From positions 39,021,279-39,085,278 of the forward strand of contig OZ038434.1 of the NCBI GenBank assembly GCA_964036275.1: DNA of 64,000 bases, given 5' to 3'. Every line of letters starts with the position of its first letter. The stretch's first letter is position 1. Positions 46,596 through 57,870 of this stretch are shown here, piece after piece. Below the pieces are notes generated by a model, which was not told the origin of the DNA, did not search any database, and saw only the letters and a program-made list of their open reading frames with translations. Made by a program: the position numbers and the translations under genes. This DNA comes from Litoditis marina. Its lineage: Eukaryota; Nematoda; Chromadorea; Rhabditida; Rhabditidae.

Positions 46596-49500
46596 TTAAT
46601 TTTTTTCTGAAAAACACAGTTCGGGAGCGGAGTCACGGAAGTTCATCTCGTTGGTTCCGTTGACAGCGGCGTCGGCGATCTTTCGCTCGCAGAAGCGGCG
46701 TATCCGATGAGCCGCCTCCCTCATATCTTTGTTCGAATGGACGAGGACCAGGCGAATCCAACCAGGGGCGGAGAACGATGTACCAGGAAACACAACTAAA
46801 GATTCCTCCTGTAAATGCACAAATAGTTGTTGCATAAAAAGACGCAGGAGTATACTGTGTCTCTCACTTTGTGCTGTGTAAAAACACCTCCATTCGATTT
46901 GCATAAAATGTTGCTATGAGTCTAGTCGTTATAGTGAATAGCGTCGGGGCCCTTTTTTGCCCGGTTCGAGTCTCACATGAGCAGAATATTTTATAAATTT
47001 CGCACGCACTGATGTTTCGAAGATACAACGAAATTGCGTAAAAAAATTCTCAAAACGTTTCGAAGAGTGTGGTTCATACAAAAGAGAACGTTTAGCTATA
47101 ATTTGAGTTTTCACGAGCATAATTTTTTCACGTAGACGGTTCTAGCGTTCCCCGTAAGCAACCCCCTACCGCTATCATTGGGTGAGCCGCTTTTCTGAGA
47201 AAACTAAACGCGATAGAGACATTAGAGTAAACATCTTTGGAAATAATTTTTCATTTGCCATAGGGTCGGATCTTCAACTCGATAGTTGAATGATGTTTTG
47301 ATAAAGACATTTCTCCAAGAGCTTTTCGAATCAGTTTCAGTTCAATTTCTAATGGTGAAAGTGATGTTGGGTGAATGCCGCTCTTCAAACTGTTCAGTTT
47401 CATCAAAATGATTTGGCGAATAATTGAATCAAATGAAAATTTCATCTACCTGAGTGAGCTTCTGCACGAAGGTTGTTTCATCTCCATAAAGTGTTTCATC
47501 AATACCAACCATGAGATACATCGCCCCTTGGGGTTTTAATGGTCGCAGACCACGTACATTCTGGAGTGAATCAGAACCATAAATCGAACTTTGAATAAAA
47601 ACAGCCACTAGAAACACACGTAACTCATTGTATTCTGTTGATGAACCTCGAGTTTGGGGTAATATATGGTAATATATGAAATAACGTTTCTGGGACTGTG
47701 AATACACCAAGTACGTGAGTTCTAAATGTAACCGGGTTTACAGGCAACCTAACCGGTTATTGGTGACATGTTTCTCAGGTCACCTCAGTAGGTAACCGGT
47801 AGGCAAACTATAAATGAAAACCGTGTTTTGACCGTTAGTTGGATTTTTACCATTAGTTTGTAATGTACCCGGAATAAAGTTTTGGGGTTAAAGTTAAAGT
47901 TAAAGTTAAAGTTAAAGCCTATCGAAAATGCTAGAAGTAAATGGAATAGTCACGTGAAGTTAGCATTCTAATGAGGAATCGTGAACCTTTCAATTGCACG
48001 TTTCTGACTTTGCTGTGTTCAAAATGTTTCACGTTTTGAACACAGCAAAGTCAGAAACGTGCAATTGAAAGGTTCACGATTCCTAACTTGTTCAAAATGT
48101 TTCACGTGACTATGCAATTTGCTAACAGTATACCTGTGAAGTAACCTAACAAAGGATTGATAAAATTGATAAGGCTACCAAAAAACCCGGTTAGATGAAG
48201 ATTTGGTTCGAAAACTTTTCAATATCAGTGACAAATGATTTCACCTCGTTGTCAGTTTACACCACAACAGTGAACGTAGTAGTTTCGCTTTATGACAGGT
48301 CATACAAACCTTCAATATGTTGAAAATGATGTCAGCGTTGTAGGAAATGAGTCGTCTGCTGAACTCAAAGTATTTTTCGGGAGTTTCTTTCAGAAGTTTC
48401 GGCAGTGCACCCTGTGTATAAAATACAGTAGAAAAAATTCGTAAATTCGTGTAAGAATTCCGACTACAGAACCGAACACAACACAGAAACCCAGAAAATG
48501 TGAGTTGGTTCATAAAAAGAGGGCGATATTGCTCTGCCTGCTCAGTAAGTCTGCGGCATGAGCTCATGATGCTCAAGCTCTGCTTCACCTTAACTTTGTT
48601 CAGATTGAACCAAAATTAGTTGACCTCTTGTCTTTTATTAGGAGCCGTGCATTTTGTCATTGGACATTTCTGAGTTCTGCTGTGGTTAACATGTTCCACG
48701 TGACTGTCAAATGAACAAGTATAGTTCAAAAACGTACTGTAGAGATCTCAGTAGATACGATGAGAACTAACCTGTACTAGCGAGGAGGGATCGAAAATCT
48801 GATGTGGGAGTGCCACGATTCCTTTTATGACCTCGGTCAGAGCCCCGTGTCGGTCGTGGACGATCAACCACCCGAGTCGCCAGCCTGGCACATTCCATCT
48901 CTTCGAAATACCGTCACAACAAATTATAGGCACCTAGAACCGTGACCGTATCATATAGTGCGTGCCAAACTCATAAAACATCTGCCTCATGGGAGACTCT
49001 AACCGGGCCCAAGAGTTTGGGAGGCGCGGACGTTCACCGCCATACAAACTGGGCTTTGAACAATATCGTTGACAAGTTGTATATATGTGTTCTTCCACAG
49101 CACAGAGTGAGATATACAGTATACTCGCGCTTTTCTGTATGCGCCAACAATAGTATAGACCAAGTACGAAAATTTGCGTTCACGAGTATTGAGTTTATCA
49201 GATTTTTCGAGTTCACCGTTTGAGGAGATTTAGCAAGACTTGAGGAAACGTGAGTGAGTATTATTGACCTTCAATGACTCATAGTTTTTTTTTCATATAG
49301 CTTCAGTTGGAATACTACGAATAGCTTTTTCGATGATCTTTGTTAATCCCGCCTAGGCTGAACTGGTAAAAATTGAAAATGTGAATCTCCCGATGTGTAC
49401 AATATCTTTAAAAAACTTATATACCTTTGCCAAAGACAATCGAAGATTATTTTAAACATGTAATGTGCCTAATAGACAAACTATCAGAACTCTACTACAA

Positions 49501-51159
49501 AATACAACTAGAACTGCATCAAAGCGCTGAGAAATTACAACAAACGATGCAACTGGGAACTGTGATTACTACAGTATGGGGAAAAGTCAGGACTACTTGA
49601 CAGAAACATTCGAAATAAGGAGTAATCGAACCTTTGGTGACAGCGTAGCCATAGGGTAGAAGACAGCGCCGTCGTACACGAGATCGCCATATATCTCATC
49701 AGCAATGATGGTCAGTTTATATCTCTCGGCCAACTGTGAACAATGAATTTGTGATGTTGGTTTACATAGTGGTTAGGGCAAAACACTACTGACATGAATG
49801 AATAATTGAGTTCAGAATTGCAGTCTATAAGATCTAAGCTGATGACTAAGTTGACAGTTACAAAGTTTCGTAGTAAAACCTGATGTGTAACACGTCAGGC
49901 GCGATTGAGAATAAGGCCGATAAGTGGTCATTTTCCAACAGATAACCCTTATCCCCTCCCCTTCAGATGGGAGGGGGGGGGGTGATAGTACCGCAGGGGA
50001 GCGGGCGATTGTTCCTTTATCCCAAATGTTCTACCCACTTGAAGAATAGCTTCGAGATGCCTCTTCGGGAATACAACTCCGGTCGGATTTCCGGGATTGT
50101 TCACGAGTATCGCTTTTGTGCGGTCGTCAATGAGCGATTCCAGATGATCCAAATCAACTAGGCCGCCGTTGTTCACGTTTAGGTTGTAGGAGCGATCCTA
50201 GAAAATCACTACTTGCGCATTTTCACAATGGATACAAATTCAATACTTGTTGTGAATGAAAACGAACAAGAGAGTAGAAAGAAAGGAAATGAATGAGAAA
50301 ACTGAGAGAGAAGAGGAAAGTAAAGTAGAGATAACAAGAAAAAGAAAAGCACATTCGCTCGCTTTTGTTATGTAAAAAAGTTCGGATTCACCTCGACGTT
50401 GTATAAACGGCAGAGAGTGGTATACAGGGGGAACCTGGGACGAGGAATCAGAATATTGTCTCCAGAACTCGCAACTGTTTCAATACTCATCTGCAGAGCA
50501 TGCGAACAACCAATAGTGAGAATGACGTCATCGGCGGTGAAAACCGCCTCAGGCGTAGAATATCGATCGACGACGGCTTGGCGAGCTGCCAATTCGCCCC
50601 CAGATGGTGCGTAGCCGTCGTGTCTGAAACAAGCAAAATCACATGTTGTGAGTAACTTGTGAGGTCAATTATGTTGTAATAAAAGTTCATGAGTCAATCG
50701 GCAGATCCTGTAATCAAGCACGGTATTGGAGTTGGCATTAGGCAGCCGTCGTTGAGAAGCGTGAAATGGTACTATAAGAGTCGCAGTAGAAAATATAGGA
50801 ATTTTACCACCCAAAATAAGATACCATTCGATAGTCTGACTGAGATACTGTATGAACTTCAAGGAGACGTTAGCACTTGAGTTGTAGAGTGTTGCTTACT
50901 GTGGTTTTGCGCCTAATTGTCACCAATAAGCTCACCTGTGCGATTGTGTAGCCTGTTGAACAGCCTCAACAGCAACTGGACTGGGCGGCAGTTGACCAGT
51001 GATGGTGGGATCTCCCAAAAATAGACGGATCACAGGCTTTTTGGGATCTGTTTCCCCACTCATTGCGTCCGCAATTTCTCCGAGAGGATCGACCGTATTT
51101 TTCGAGAACAGGGATTGAGGGGGAGCAGACCAGCCCCCGCCTATTCTTCTGCTCGTTTT
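46596..51159 (-). CDS. tatn-1: Tyrosine aminotransferase (class I/II PLP aminotransferase)
   Basis: Exons in transcript order: 51159-50936, 50623-50392, 50197-50039, 49733-49632, 48933-48772, 48411-48310, 47560-47450, 46808-46596 (TAA), 434 residues. A further 5' exon with the start codon must lie above 51160 and was not identified. The enzyme transfers the amino group of tyrosine to 2-oxoglutarate, the first step of tyrosine breakdown, using pyridoxal phosphate. Diagnostic blocks appear in order: SKNTVDPLGEI, FLGDPTITGQLP, HDGYAPSGGE, LVNNPGNPTGVVFPKRH, IIADEIYGDLVY, CDGISKRWNVPGWRLGW (the Lys is the PLP Schiff-base residue), PQGAMYLMVG and PGWIRLVLV. The length is close to that of animal enzymes once a first exon is added. 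The introns carry foldbacks and a SINE-like copy but the frame is intact. The symbol rests on family recognition, not an alignment. Confidence 0.92.
46850..46990 (+). mobile_element. Degenerate SINE-like element
   Basis: TACTGTGTCTCTCACTTTGTGCTG at the head and GGTTCGAGTCTCAC (box B) near 46970 match the layout of the copies at 39255 and 62705. Box A is poorly preserved. Confidence 0.5.
47725..48195. repeat. GTAACC foldback split by a TAGTCACGTG foldback
   Basis: AACCGGGTTTACAGGCAACC starts at about 47731, and the matching right end, CTACCAAAAAACCCGGTTAG, is at about 48175-48195. Between them, 47935-48118 is a TAGTCACGTG element including a perfect inverted repeat. A run of AAAGTTAAAGTT hexamer repeats (47888-47917) lies at the junction. 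Confidence 0.75.
47975..48083. repeat. Perfect 50-bp-arm inverted repeat, 9-nt loop
   Basis: Bases 47975-48024 and 48034-48083 are exact reverse complements over 50 bp, with TGTTTCACG between. The arms are part of the TAGTCACGTG element, in an intron of the aminotransferase gene. If transcribed the RNA would form a long uninterrupted hairpin. Confidence 0.93.
48640..48706. repeat. TAGTCACGTGA / TTCCACGTGACT foldback, partial copy
   Basis: This half-element (CGTGCATTTTGTCATTGGAC through ATGTTCCACGTGACTGTC) matches 26440-26520. Confidence 0.65.
48960..49160 (-). mobile_element. tRNA-derived SINE-like element
   Basis: On the minus strand the box A region GTATGGCGGTGAACGTCC is followed by GGTTAGAGTCTCCC. 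The head ACTGTATATCTCACTCTGTG is shared with the other copies. Confidence 0.6.
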
Positions 51160-52168
51160 CTAGAATAGTGGCTTGGAAGGACAATTATGAGGTGCAATAT
51201 AAACGATTCAGTCCTTGAAACTGCAGTTTATTTTTCAATTGCAGTATCGAGGACCGATGCGGCAGGATTGACTCACATAGTCGTACTGCTTTGAAAGATA
51301 AATGTCATCTTTCACCAAGTCCTAGTGACCCAAATTTTGCTCAAATATGCTCCTAGTGCCACTAATAACACACACCACTCCACCATGCAATTTGTCCTAG
51401 TGACACAAATATATTTTGTTCGAACAAAATAACCAAATAGTAACATAATAAATATGTTGAAATTGCGGTCGAGTCGTTTGCGTTGAGTCGTCGTTACATC
51501 CGACCACGCTGCATTCACAACACATTTGTGTTTGCTCGAAACTGTTCTACATCAATGAATTGTGTTCAAGTCCTTAGTTTATACAAAATCGCTTGAATAT
51601 CATACTTGTTCTTGTTTACTTGTTGTTGGAATTATTCATGACTACATATCAGCCTCTCTTGACTTCTAAAAAATCACGAAGGCTGTTAGAGTATTTGGAT
51701 AGCTTATGTGAGAAGTGTCACATAGAAACGTAGTAAGCCAAACGAAACACCTGGCGGCGTAAAAATCTCTCTTATCTCACGAGAAGTTCATAGTAGTTTC
51801 TCATGAGATACCTCATGAGCTACTCGGGAACTCTCAATGTTGTAGCATAGCAATCAACAGAATCTCACGAGAAGCGCGTACGAATAGCTTACGAGGTAGC
51901 TCATGAGATTTTTGAGGGATTGCTACGCCGCCTAAAAAATGAATTTCACTAATGTGTAAATACTATTGGCAAAAACTCAATAACCTTTCCCTCGAGTGTT
52001 GTGCTACGGAACCCTCGGCGTTTTTATCCCGTCTCTTGTTGCACCGTATCGTGAAATTGGTATCAAAGCTTGATCATGGAAACTCTTATTTTTTATGCAA
52101 GCACTTAGACCCATTTCCGTAAAGTTGAGTTCGATAAAGTTCAAACTGAACTCGGCAGAGAATATAAC
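51160..52168. other. 5' side of the aminotransferase; contains a GGCGGCGTA foldback
   Basis: The missing first exon of the aminotransferase should be here; I cannot choose it. A palindromic element spans about 51750-51935, with ends GGCGGCGTA and TACGCCGCC, inner AAAATCTC and GAGATTTTT, and several CTCATGAGA copies. Confidence 0.55.
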
Positions 52169-52364
52169 CTCAAATCCTGCGTTCTGTTCAATTTTCCGTT
52201 TTCTTCGCCTACGATGAATGAATACGGCCACCACGGCTAGAAGAACGACCATCACTAGAGCTGCGATGCCACCAATGACCACTTTGGGCAGAAAGGCGTT
52301 TTCAGCGTTCTCTGCCACAGAAGTTTCCTCTTGGATTTGTTCACGGGCCTCCCTCAGAAACATT
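52169..52364 (-). pseudogene. Membrane-segment exon of a gene D paralog (fragment)
   Basis: This exon starts with an acceptor at the same codon phase as gene D exon 42104-41825 (one base, then ATG TTT). It reads MFLREAREQIQEE, then KVVIGGIAALVMVVLLAVVA and RRRRKRK, and ends in a GAG followed by GT, like gene D. The Thr/Pro stalk is absent. I found no other exon of this copy on either side, so it is probably a gene fragment. A gene with unrecognised exons remains possible. Confidence 0.65.
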
Positions 52365-53079
52365 CTGAAATCTATGAAATCGGTGAAAAGTACTAAGCTC
52401 ATTCGGTCAGTTTCCTTTTAGGTGGTAACTTATTCCATCACAATCTTGCATATTAAACTTATTGTTTAACATAGTTGTTTGAAGTAAACAATGCAAGATG
52501 AATGTAGTTTAATATGCAAGACTGCGATAGAATGAGTTACCACCTAAAAGGATCTTGCATTGTTTACTTCAAAGAAAAGATACTCCAACTGATAAAATAG
52601 CCTGATAAACTGAAAGCCACAAAAAATGTTCATCCAACTACCTTTTGCGGAGAAAAGAACAGTGAATGAAGTATGGAAGCTTTTTCAGGAATATACTCAG
52701 TACTCACGTTACATTCATGAAAACGAGTTTTCTTCTCAACAGGGTTTTCAGGATTTTTTTCCTTTGAAACCTTATTGTTTCCAGAACAATAAAACGCGAA
52801 AATGGTAAAAACTAAAGAAAATCTCCCATTATACTCAAAACTCAACAAAAGCGATGAAATTCTTGGTGATATTCTTGCATTTTACAGTACTATTCACGAA
52901 AGTTTGACGACAACACATAGCAATGGCGCGTGCAAAACCACCCGGTGTTCTATAAAACCGTTTATTCGTATATTAACTATTTGTTTTACATGCACAGTTT
53001 GAAAACGATGAACCTTGGAAAACTTTTATTCTTCAGCGAAAGATTTTGAAATTGTGGACTATTTCTACTGTTATTCTCC
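52365..53079. other. Spacer with an imperfect inverted repeat (about 52411-52553)
   Basis: TCCTTTTAGGTGGTAACTTA at the left is mirrored by GAGTTACCACCTAAAAGGA at the right, with ATCTTGCATATTAAACT and AGTTTAATATGCAAGA inside. TCTTGCATTGTTTACTTC recurs just outside. No gene is seen. Confidence 0.7.
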
Positions 53080-56000
53080 TCATGCCGCATACATTTCATC
53101 GCGAGGCAGTTTTCTCATTTCAACCACTTCTTCCGAAACATTTTCCGGATCAACACTGAAAATTGGACATTTTGGAAACAAAACTTGGACAAGTTCATAG
53201 CATTAGAAATGAAAACGAAGGAATAACCATATCATTACTTGAATCAAGCCGTTTCAGAAGTGAACACAAAAAGTTATAAACAAAAAATTGGAGAAAAAAC
53301 TCCGGAACGACACACTGCACGTTGGTCTAGCACTACACAAGGCTTGAACTACTAGCGAAATGTATGGAGCATGCAGAACATGATCAGCTTATCGAAATTC
53401 AGAAACGTGCAGTTATGAAGTGCATAGTTGTCTCTACTTCCTCACGTTCAAAAATACCCAAAACATTCGTTTCTAGACCCGAGAACAAGATGACAATTCA
53501 ACCACAAAATTGATATATACGTAAATACGTAGACCTGCGAGGCCCAAATTTTAACCGGAGTTTGGCTTAAATGTGTCACATGAATGTGTTGAATAGGTAT
53601 TCTGAATAAACAGTTTGAAACATGTTTAAATGAATGGAAGTACGCACTAGTTCAACCTCTCGTTGGGGCAAACGCCACTGACGCGACAAATCCAACCAAG
53701 ATGCCACATGACGTCGGTTAATATGCCTATCGTGGGCGCTGAAAAATACTTTAATTATTCTACTCCAACACAATAAACAATTAATTTGAATAAATGACTA
53801 TGCATACTTATATAATCCACAAGGACTCGAAATGCACATTATAGATTATTTTTTTCCCTTCATTCCAAAACGTTTTTGGCAAATTATTATAAATTCACGG
53901 TATGGTCGTACGAAGGAAAAGTTACATATAAATTGAAACGCAAAAATAACAAGGAAAGAATAAAACATTAGAAAATAACAGACTTCACATTGCTTCATCG
54001 ACTAAGTCGTTCGCTGTCTTTGTTCGTCAAATGACAATTATTGTGAAACTTACCACGCATGCTCTGCCTACTGTGTCCTCGCAGTGTAAGTCTGCATGGA
54101 TAACCTACACGCACGATGGCGGCTAGAAAAGGCTGCGGCTTTTCCTGGGGCGACATCTGGACGAGGCCCCCTCCACTGTCACCCTGACGAGAGAATGTTA
54201 GTTGTACTTGTAATAACAATAGTAATATTAATCTTTTTACGGCAAAAGTTTCAGCTGTATGTTACTTCATTCGAAGGTCGAAACGGTAACCGTTTGGGTA
54301 ATAAGAAGCGCATCACGCTAGAAGCAGTTGAAGTCTGTTGCACTGATTCCTGGCATTTTTCATTTTTGTTGATTCTCAACAACTGAAAAATTGCAAAATA
54401 GGTTGAGTGCGTCCGAAAAATCATTATGGGATCTTGCCGAATCAAGCCCCTACGGTGATTATTGCTCATTACCGCTGTGTTTGCTTCTTGCTCTCGATCT
54501 CGTTGTTTCTCGGTTGAAACTCGTACACAATGACAAGTGTCGAAATCAAACTACAACTCAGCTTAGACGTACGCAGGTACTCACACTATAGTCGTCGCCG
54601 ACGGTAAGGTGAGAGGGTACTGTATATATCAATTTTCGCTGTGTACGGACACATGTCTTCGATGTATGAATTCGGCACCCCTATACTTACCTTGCAGGCG
54701 GAAGTTAGCTGTCCAGTTGTACACATAACGTCACGTCCCATGAAGAAGCCGCGCAAATAAGTTCCGGTGATTTTGGGTATGCACATCGTCTCTTTCTCGT
54801 CAACTGTCTTCAAAACTCCTAATGTTGCCATATTATCGGTGTTTTGTCCAACTGAAAGTTCAAAACAAACAAATTTGATACAATAAACAATTAGTTTTGT
54901 TAGTGTTTTTGTAAAATGTAAAGTTTGTCCGAGATCATGAAAACAGGCAGAAATTTAAAAATATAGAATACTTTCGAATATCGAAGGCATGATGATGATA
55001 CCTCTGGTATACACCAAAGATGTGTCATTTAGTTGTGCCGCAGCGATAGTGTCTCGATCAGAAACCCAAGCAGGCCTAAACGCTGTTTTACAATTATGGC
55101 GTGTATGGAGTTCAAACTTCAACCAAGCTATTGGCATCTCCATTTCATTCATTGAAAATTGCTAATTTGTGACCTTATTTTTTGGGCACAAATACTTCTT
55201 GGCTTTTACTCATTCTGATGAACTTCTACTGAAATGTCGGCTAAGTTTGAGGAAGGAGACCGTTTAACTGACAGTCAAATCCAAAACCAGACAGTTTGAA
55301 TTCTTCACTTTTGTGCAGGTAGTGGAACACTGTAATTTTGCAACTTTGTGTAAGAATTTGTTTGACAATACGTGGTTGCAATTCACTGAAACTACTCATG
55401 ATTATTCAAGAACATACTTCGATCAACACATTTTTAGGTGGATATTCCGAGCTGTTCGATACGGTATTGAAGTGATTTGGAACAACAAATGTTGAAAAAC
55501 GTTGTTCATCTTTTTGCAGATGTAAAAAAAACAAATGTTCAAGAAACATATGTTTTCTGTGGGAAATAGTCATGCATATTTGCATTGGCACGCTGCCAAA
55601 GTCTCAGTGAGAATGTGAGCGAACGGGCTCAGTCTTAAGCAAAACGCACGTGGAAGGCAAATAGGGTTGACTTTCTTCGAGTATGGTACGTCTCGGTCGA
55701 GTTCGAGCACCGCAATGTCACCCATGTACTCATTACAACTCCCGCCGGTATACTCAGAGGGAATGTAGGCCTGGAATCATTGAATGCTAATGAAAGTTTG
55801 CTGTAAATTTCATGTTAATTATAACTTCGTACAACTTCACTTTTATTCATTCTGTTCTATACCACACTTTCTCAGTCCCATTTAATTTAAATCCCGTAAA
55901 AAGGACAGGAGCGCACACTAATTTTTGACTTTCCGGACGGGACTCTGTAAACTGACTCTGACTAATTTTCTCGACAGCAGCTAATCGCATAACCCGTGAG

Positions 56001-56815
56001 AGAGATAGAGAAAGAGAGAGAAAGTGGTAAAAAGAGAAAAAAAGAGAGAGGGAGCTAAAGTAGGGAAGCTAGTATAGTATACTCACTCTGACTACTTTCC
56101 TCGACAACAGCTGGTCGTCCCTGTTCAGGGTCCTACACGTAGCTGGGTCCGAACATGAACCTACAATAATTGTAAAAACAACAATACTGAACGTTTCACT
56201 CAGTTCTCACGTTTATGGCCTGCTTTCGACAAAGTAGGCAATAACGTATGATGCCAAAACGTACTGGGTTTGTACTTTGATCCCGTTGATTATCTGTTGA
56301 ATACCGTGAAGTATAAGTACATGAGTTCAAACTACAACTCAGCTTTGTTAATTCATGTAGTTCAAGTTGCTCTTCGAACTACTTGAAAATCACAGTCACA
56401 CGTCATGCTGGTAGAAGTTCACTTGGCAAGATTTTGGAAAAAAAATTGAATGACCCAAACATACCGCCGAGGTACACGCGATATCTTTCCAAGTTCGCGC
56501 GGTCGATCGACTTTAGACGTAAGCTGGAATTCGAAAAAGTGAACACTCATATTAATGTTCACTATTTTCTATTTATGTCAAAAGCAGGGTATTTCCAAAA
56601 TCTCCTCAACTTTAGAATTTCAAATGTGGTTAATAATCACTTTTCTAACGTCAAGTTGAGTATATAGATTGAGTCTAGCGTAACTTGAGTTACAAATTGG
56701 TAGTTTTGCATTTAAAAAAGTATATTCATATTGAAGATTGAATGGGGATTCTGAAAAACATACGGATCACATCCTCCTTTTGCCGTTGCAAAACAATGAG
56801 CAGCTGTAGTATTAA
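53080..56815 (-). CDS. Gene F: S1-family serine protease, near-complete
   Basis: Exons in transcript order: 56815-56764, 56523-56465, 56160-56087, 55770-55650, 55082-55002, 54851-54691, 54183-54054, 53738-53648, 53155-53080 (TGA). Phases agree at every junction. It is a secreted-type endopeptidase of the trypsin/chymotrypsin fold. The catalytic triad is visible: His in TTAAHCF, Asp in GDIAVLELDRDVP and Ser in GDSGGG, with PICLP after the Asp region and TDVMWHLGWI near the C-terminus. The residue six before the active Ser is Ser (SACKGDS), not the Asp of trypsin, so a chymotrypsin-like pocket is likely. GDSGGG replaces the usual GDSGGP. Exons for the signal peptide and activation site must lie above 56815 and were not found. 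It is paralogous to gene G, which faces the other way. An apparent TAG in the eighth exon disappears when the donor GTGCGT is used. Confidence 0.82.
54591..54668 (+). repeat. Fragment of SINE-like element head
   Basis: GGGTACTGTATATATCAATTTTCGCTG and GTACGGACACATGTCTTCGAT match the head of the copy at 39255-39440. The tRNA-like part is missing. Confidence 0.65.
55946..55990 (-). pseudogene. Duplicated fragment of the gene F exon 56087-56160
   Basis: On the minus strand, CTGCTGTCGAGAAAATTAGTCAGAGTCAG repeats the end of the exon at 56087-56160 (CTGTTGTCGAGGAAAGTAGTCAGAGTGAG), but the donor GTGAGT has become GTCAGT. An AG-rich simple repeat lies between the two. Confidence 0.75.
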
Positions 56816-57779
56816 CTAATTGAGTTTAAGCGTAGAGTGAGATAACTGGTTACCCCTCGAACAACACACTGTATTTTTTTACATGTACCGTAATCTGCGA
56901 CCGCTCATCCCCTCATTCCAGTTTCGCATTTATCACCCTCATATTCATATAGTCCCAACCAAATCAGAAACCAGTTAATGGTCGAAAAAAGAAATGTTCC
57001 ATAATTACTATTTTCCTACAAACACAGGTACAATCACCGGTCAATCATATAAGACGTAGCCAAATAAAAATATTTTGAAAACCGCTTATTTCAGAAACTT
57101 GCACACCAAGTGACGATCTCATACCCATACACTTTTCTTACTCAGTAACACTCTATTTCCCAAAAACGCGCTCCAACTGCGATTTCTGTGAAAGAATTAT
57201 CAGTCTATCAACGTACAAACTGTCGGTTCAAGTGAACCAACAGTTTGTCAAGTGATAAACTGACGGCGGGGGGTCCCATCCTAATTTAACCATTCAACCA
57301 CAAAATAATGCTTCAAAATAGAATTTATATTTCAAAAGCGCGTTAAACACATTATATCAGTAAAATTAATGATTCTAGAAAACTGTTCAACATTTTTCCT
57401 AATTCAGAGGTTGTTGAATTTCTATGATGTTTCAATTAATATAAATTTGGTGATTCCCATATAACAGACTAGTTTTTCGGCACTGATTTTCAATAGAATA
57501 ATTATGCATATTTCCTATTCATACTGAGTTCCTTTTCTATTGTTATATTAGTTTTACTCGTACAATTCCACAATAGTTTAGTTTCCAGTCAGACTTTTTC
57601 AAAAAACCTAGTACCGAGTAAATTACCATTGTGTAAGAAATATAAGTCATTCAAACTTTATTAAGTCAGTTCTTTTAGTTCTTAAACTAGCGCATTCAGT
57701 GGGTAGGGGACAGCGTGGGGCGAGTAGCGGCGGCTAAATGAAAGGCGGGGCGCCAGACAGTTTCGAAAAGACTCTGAAA

Positions 57780-57870
57780 AATCTTTGCAACTTAAAATAC
57801 CGGACTCGTCAATTTTGTAACTTAAAATACCGGGCTCGCTCGATTTGTAACTAAAAATACCGGAGTCAGC
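57780..57870. repeat. AACTTAAAATACCGG repeat
   Basis: TTGTAACTTAAAATACCGGNCTCG occurs three times in about 85 bp. The same motif occurs inverted and direct at 60670-60815 (CGGTATTTTAAGTTACAA and CAGCTTAAAATACCGG), there with GCGCGCG-rich flanks. Confidence 0.75.

Noticed and set aside
53644..53738. Premature TAG in gene F exon 8, making it a pseudogene
   Set aside because: The TAG appears only if the donor GTACTT is used. With the donor GTGCGT four bases earlier, the exon ends before the stop and joins the last exon in the same phase as gene G.
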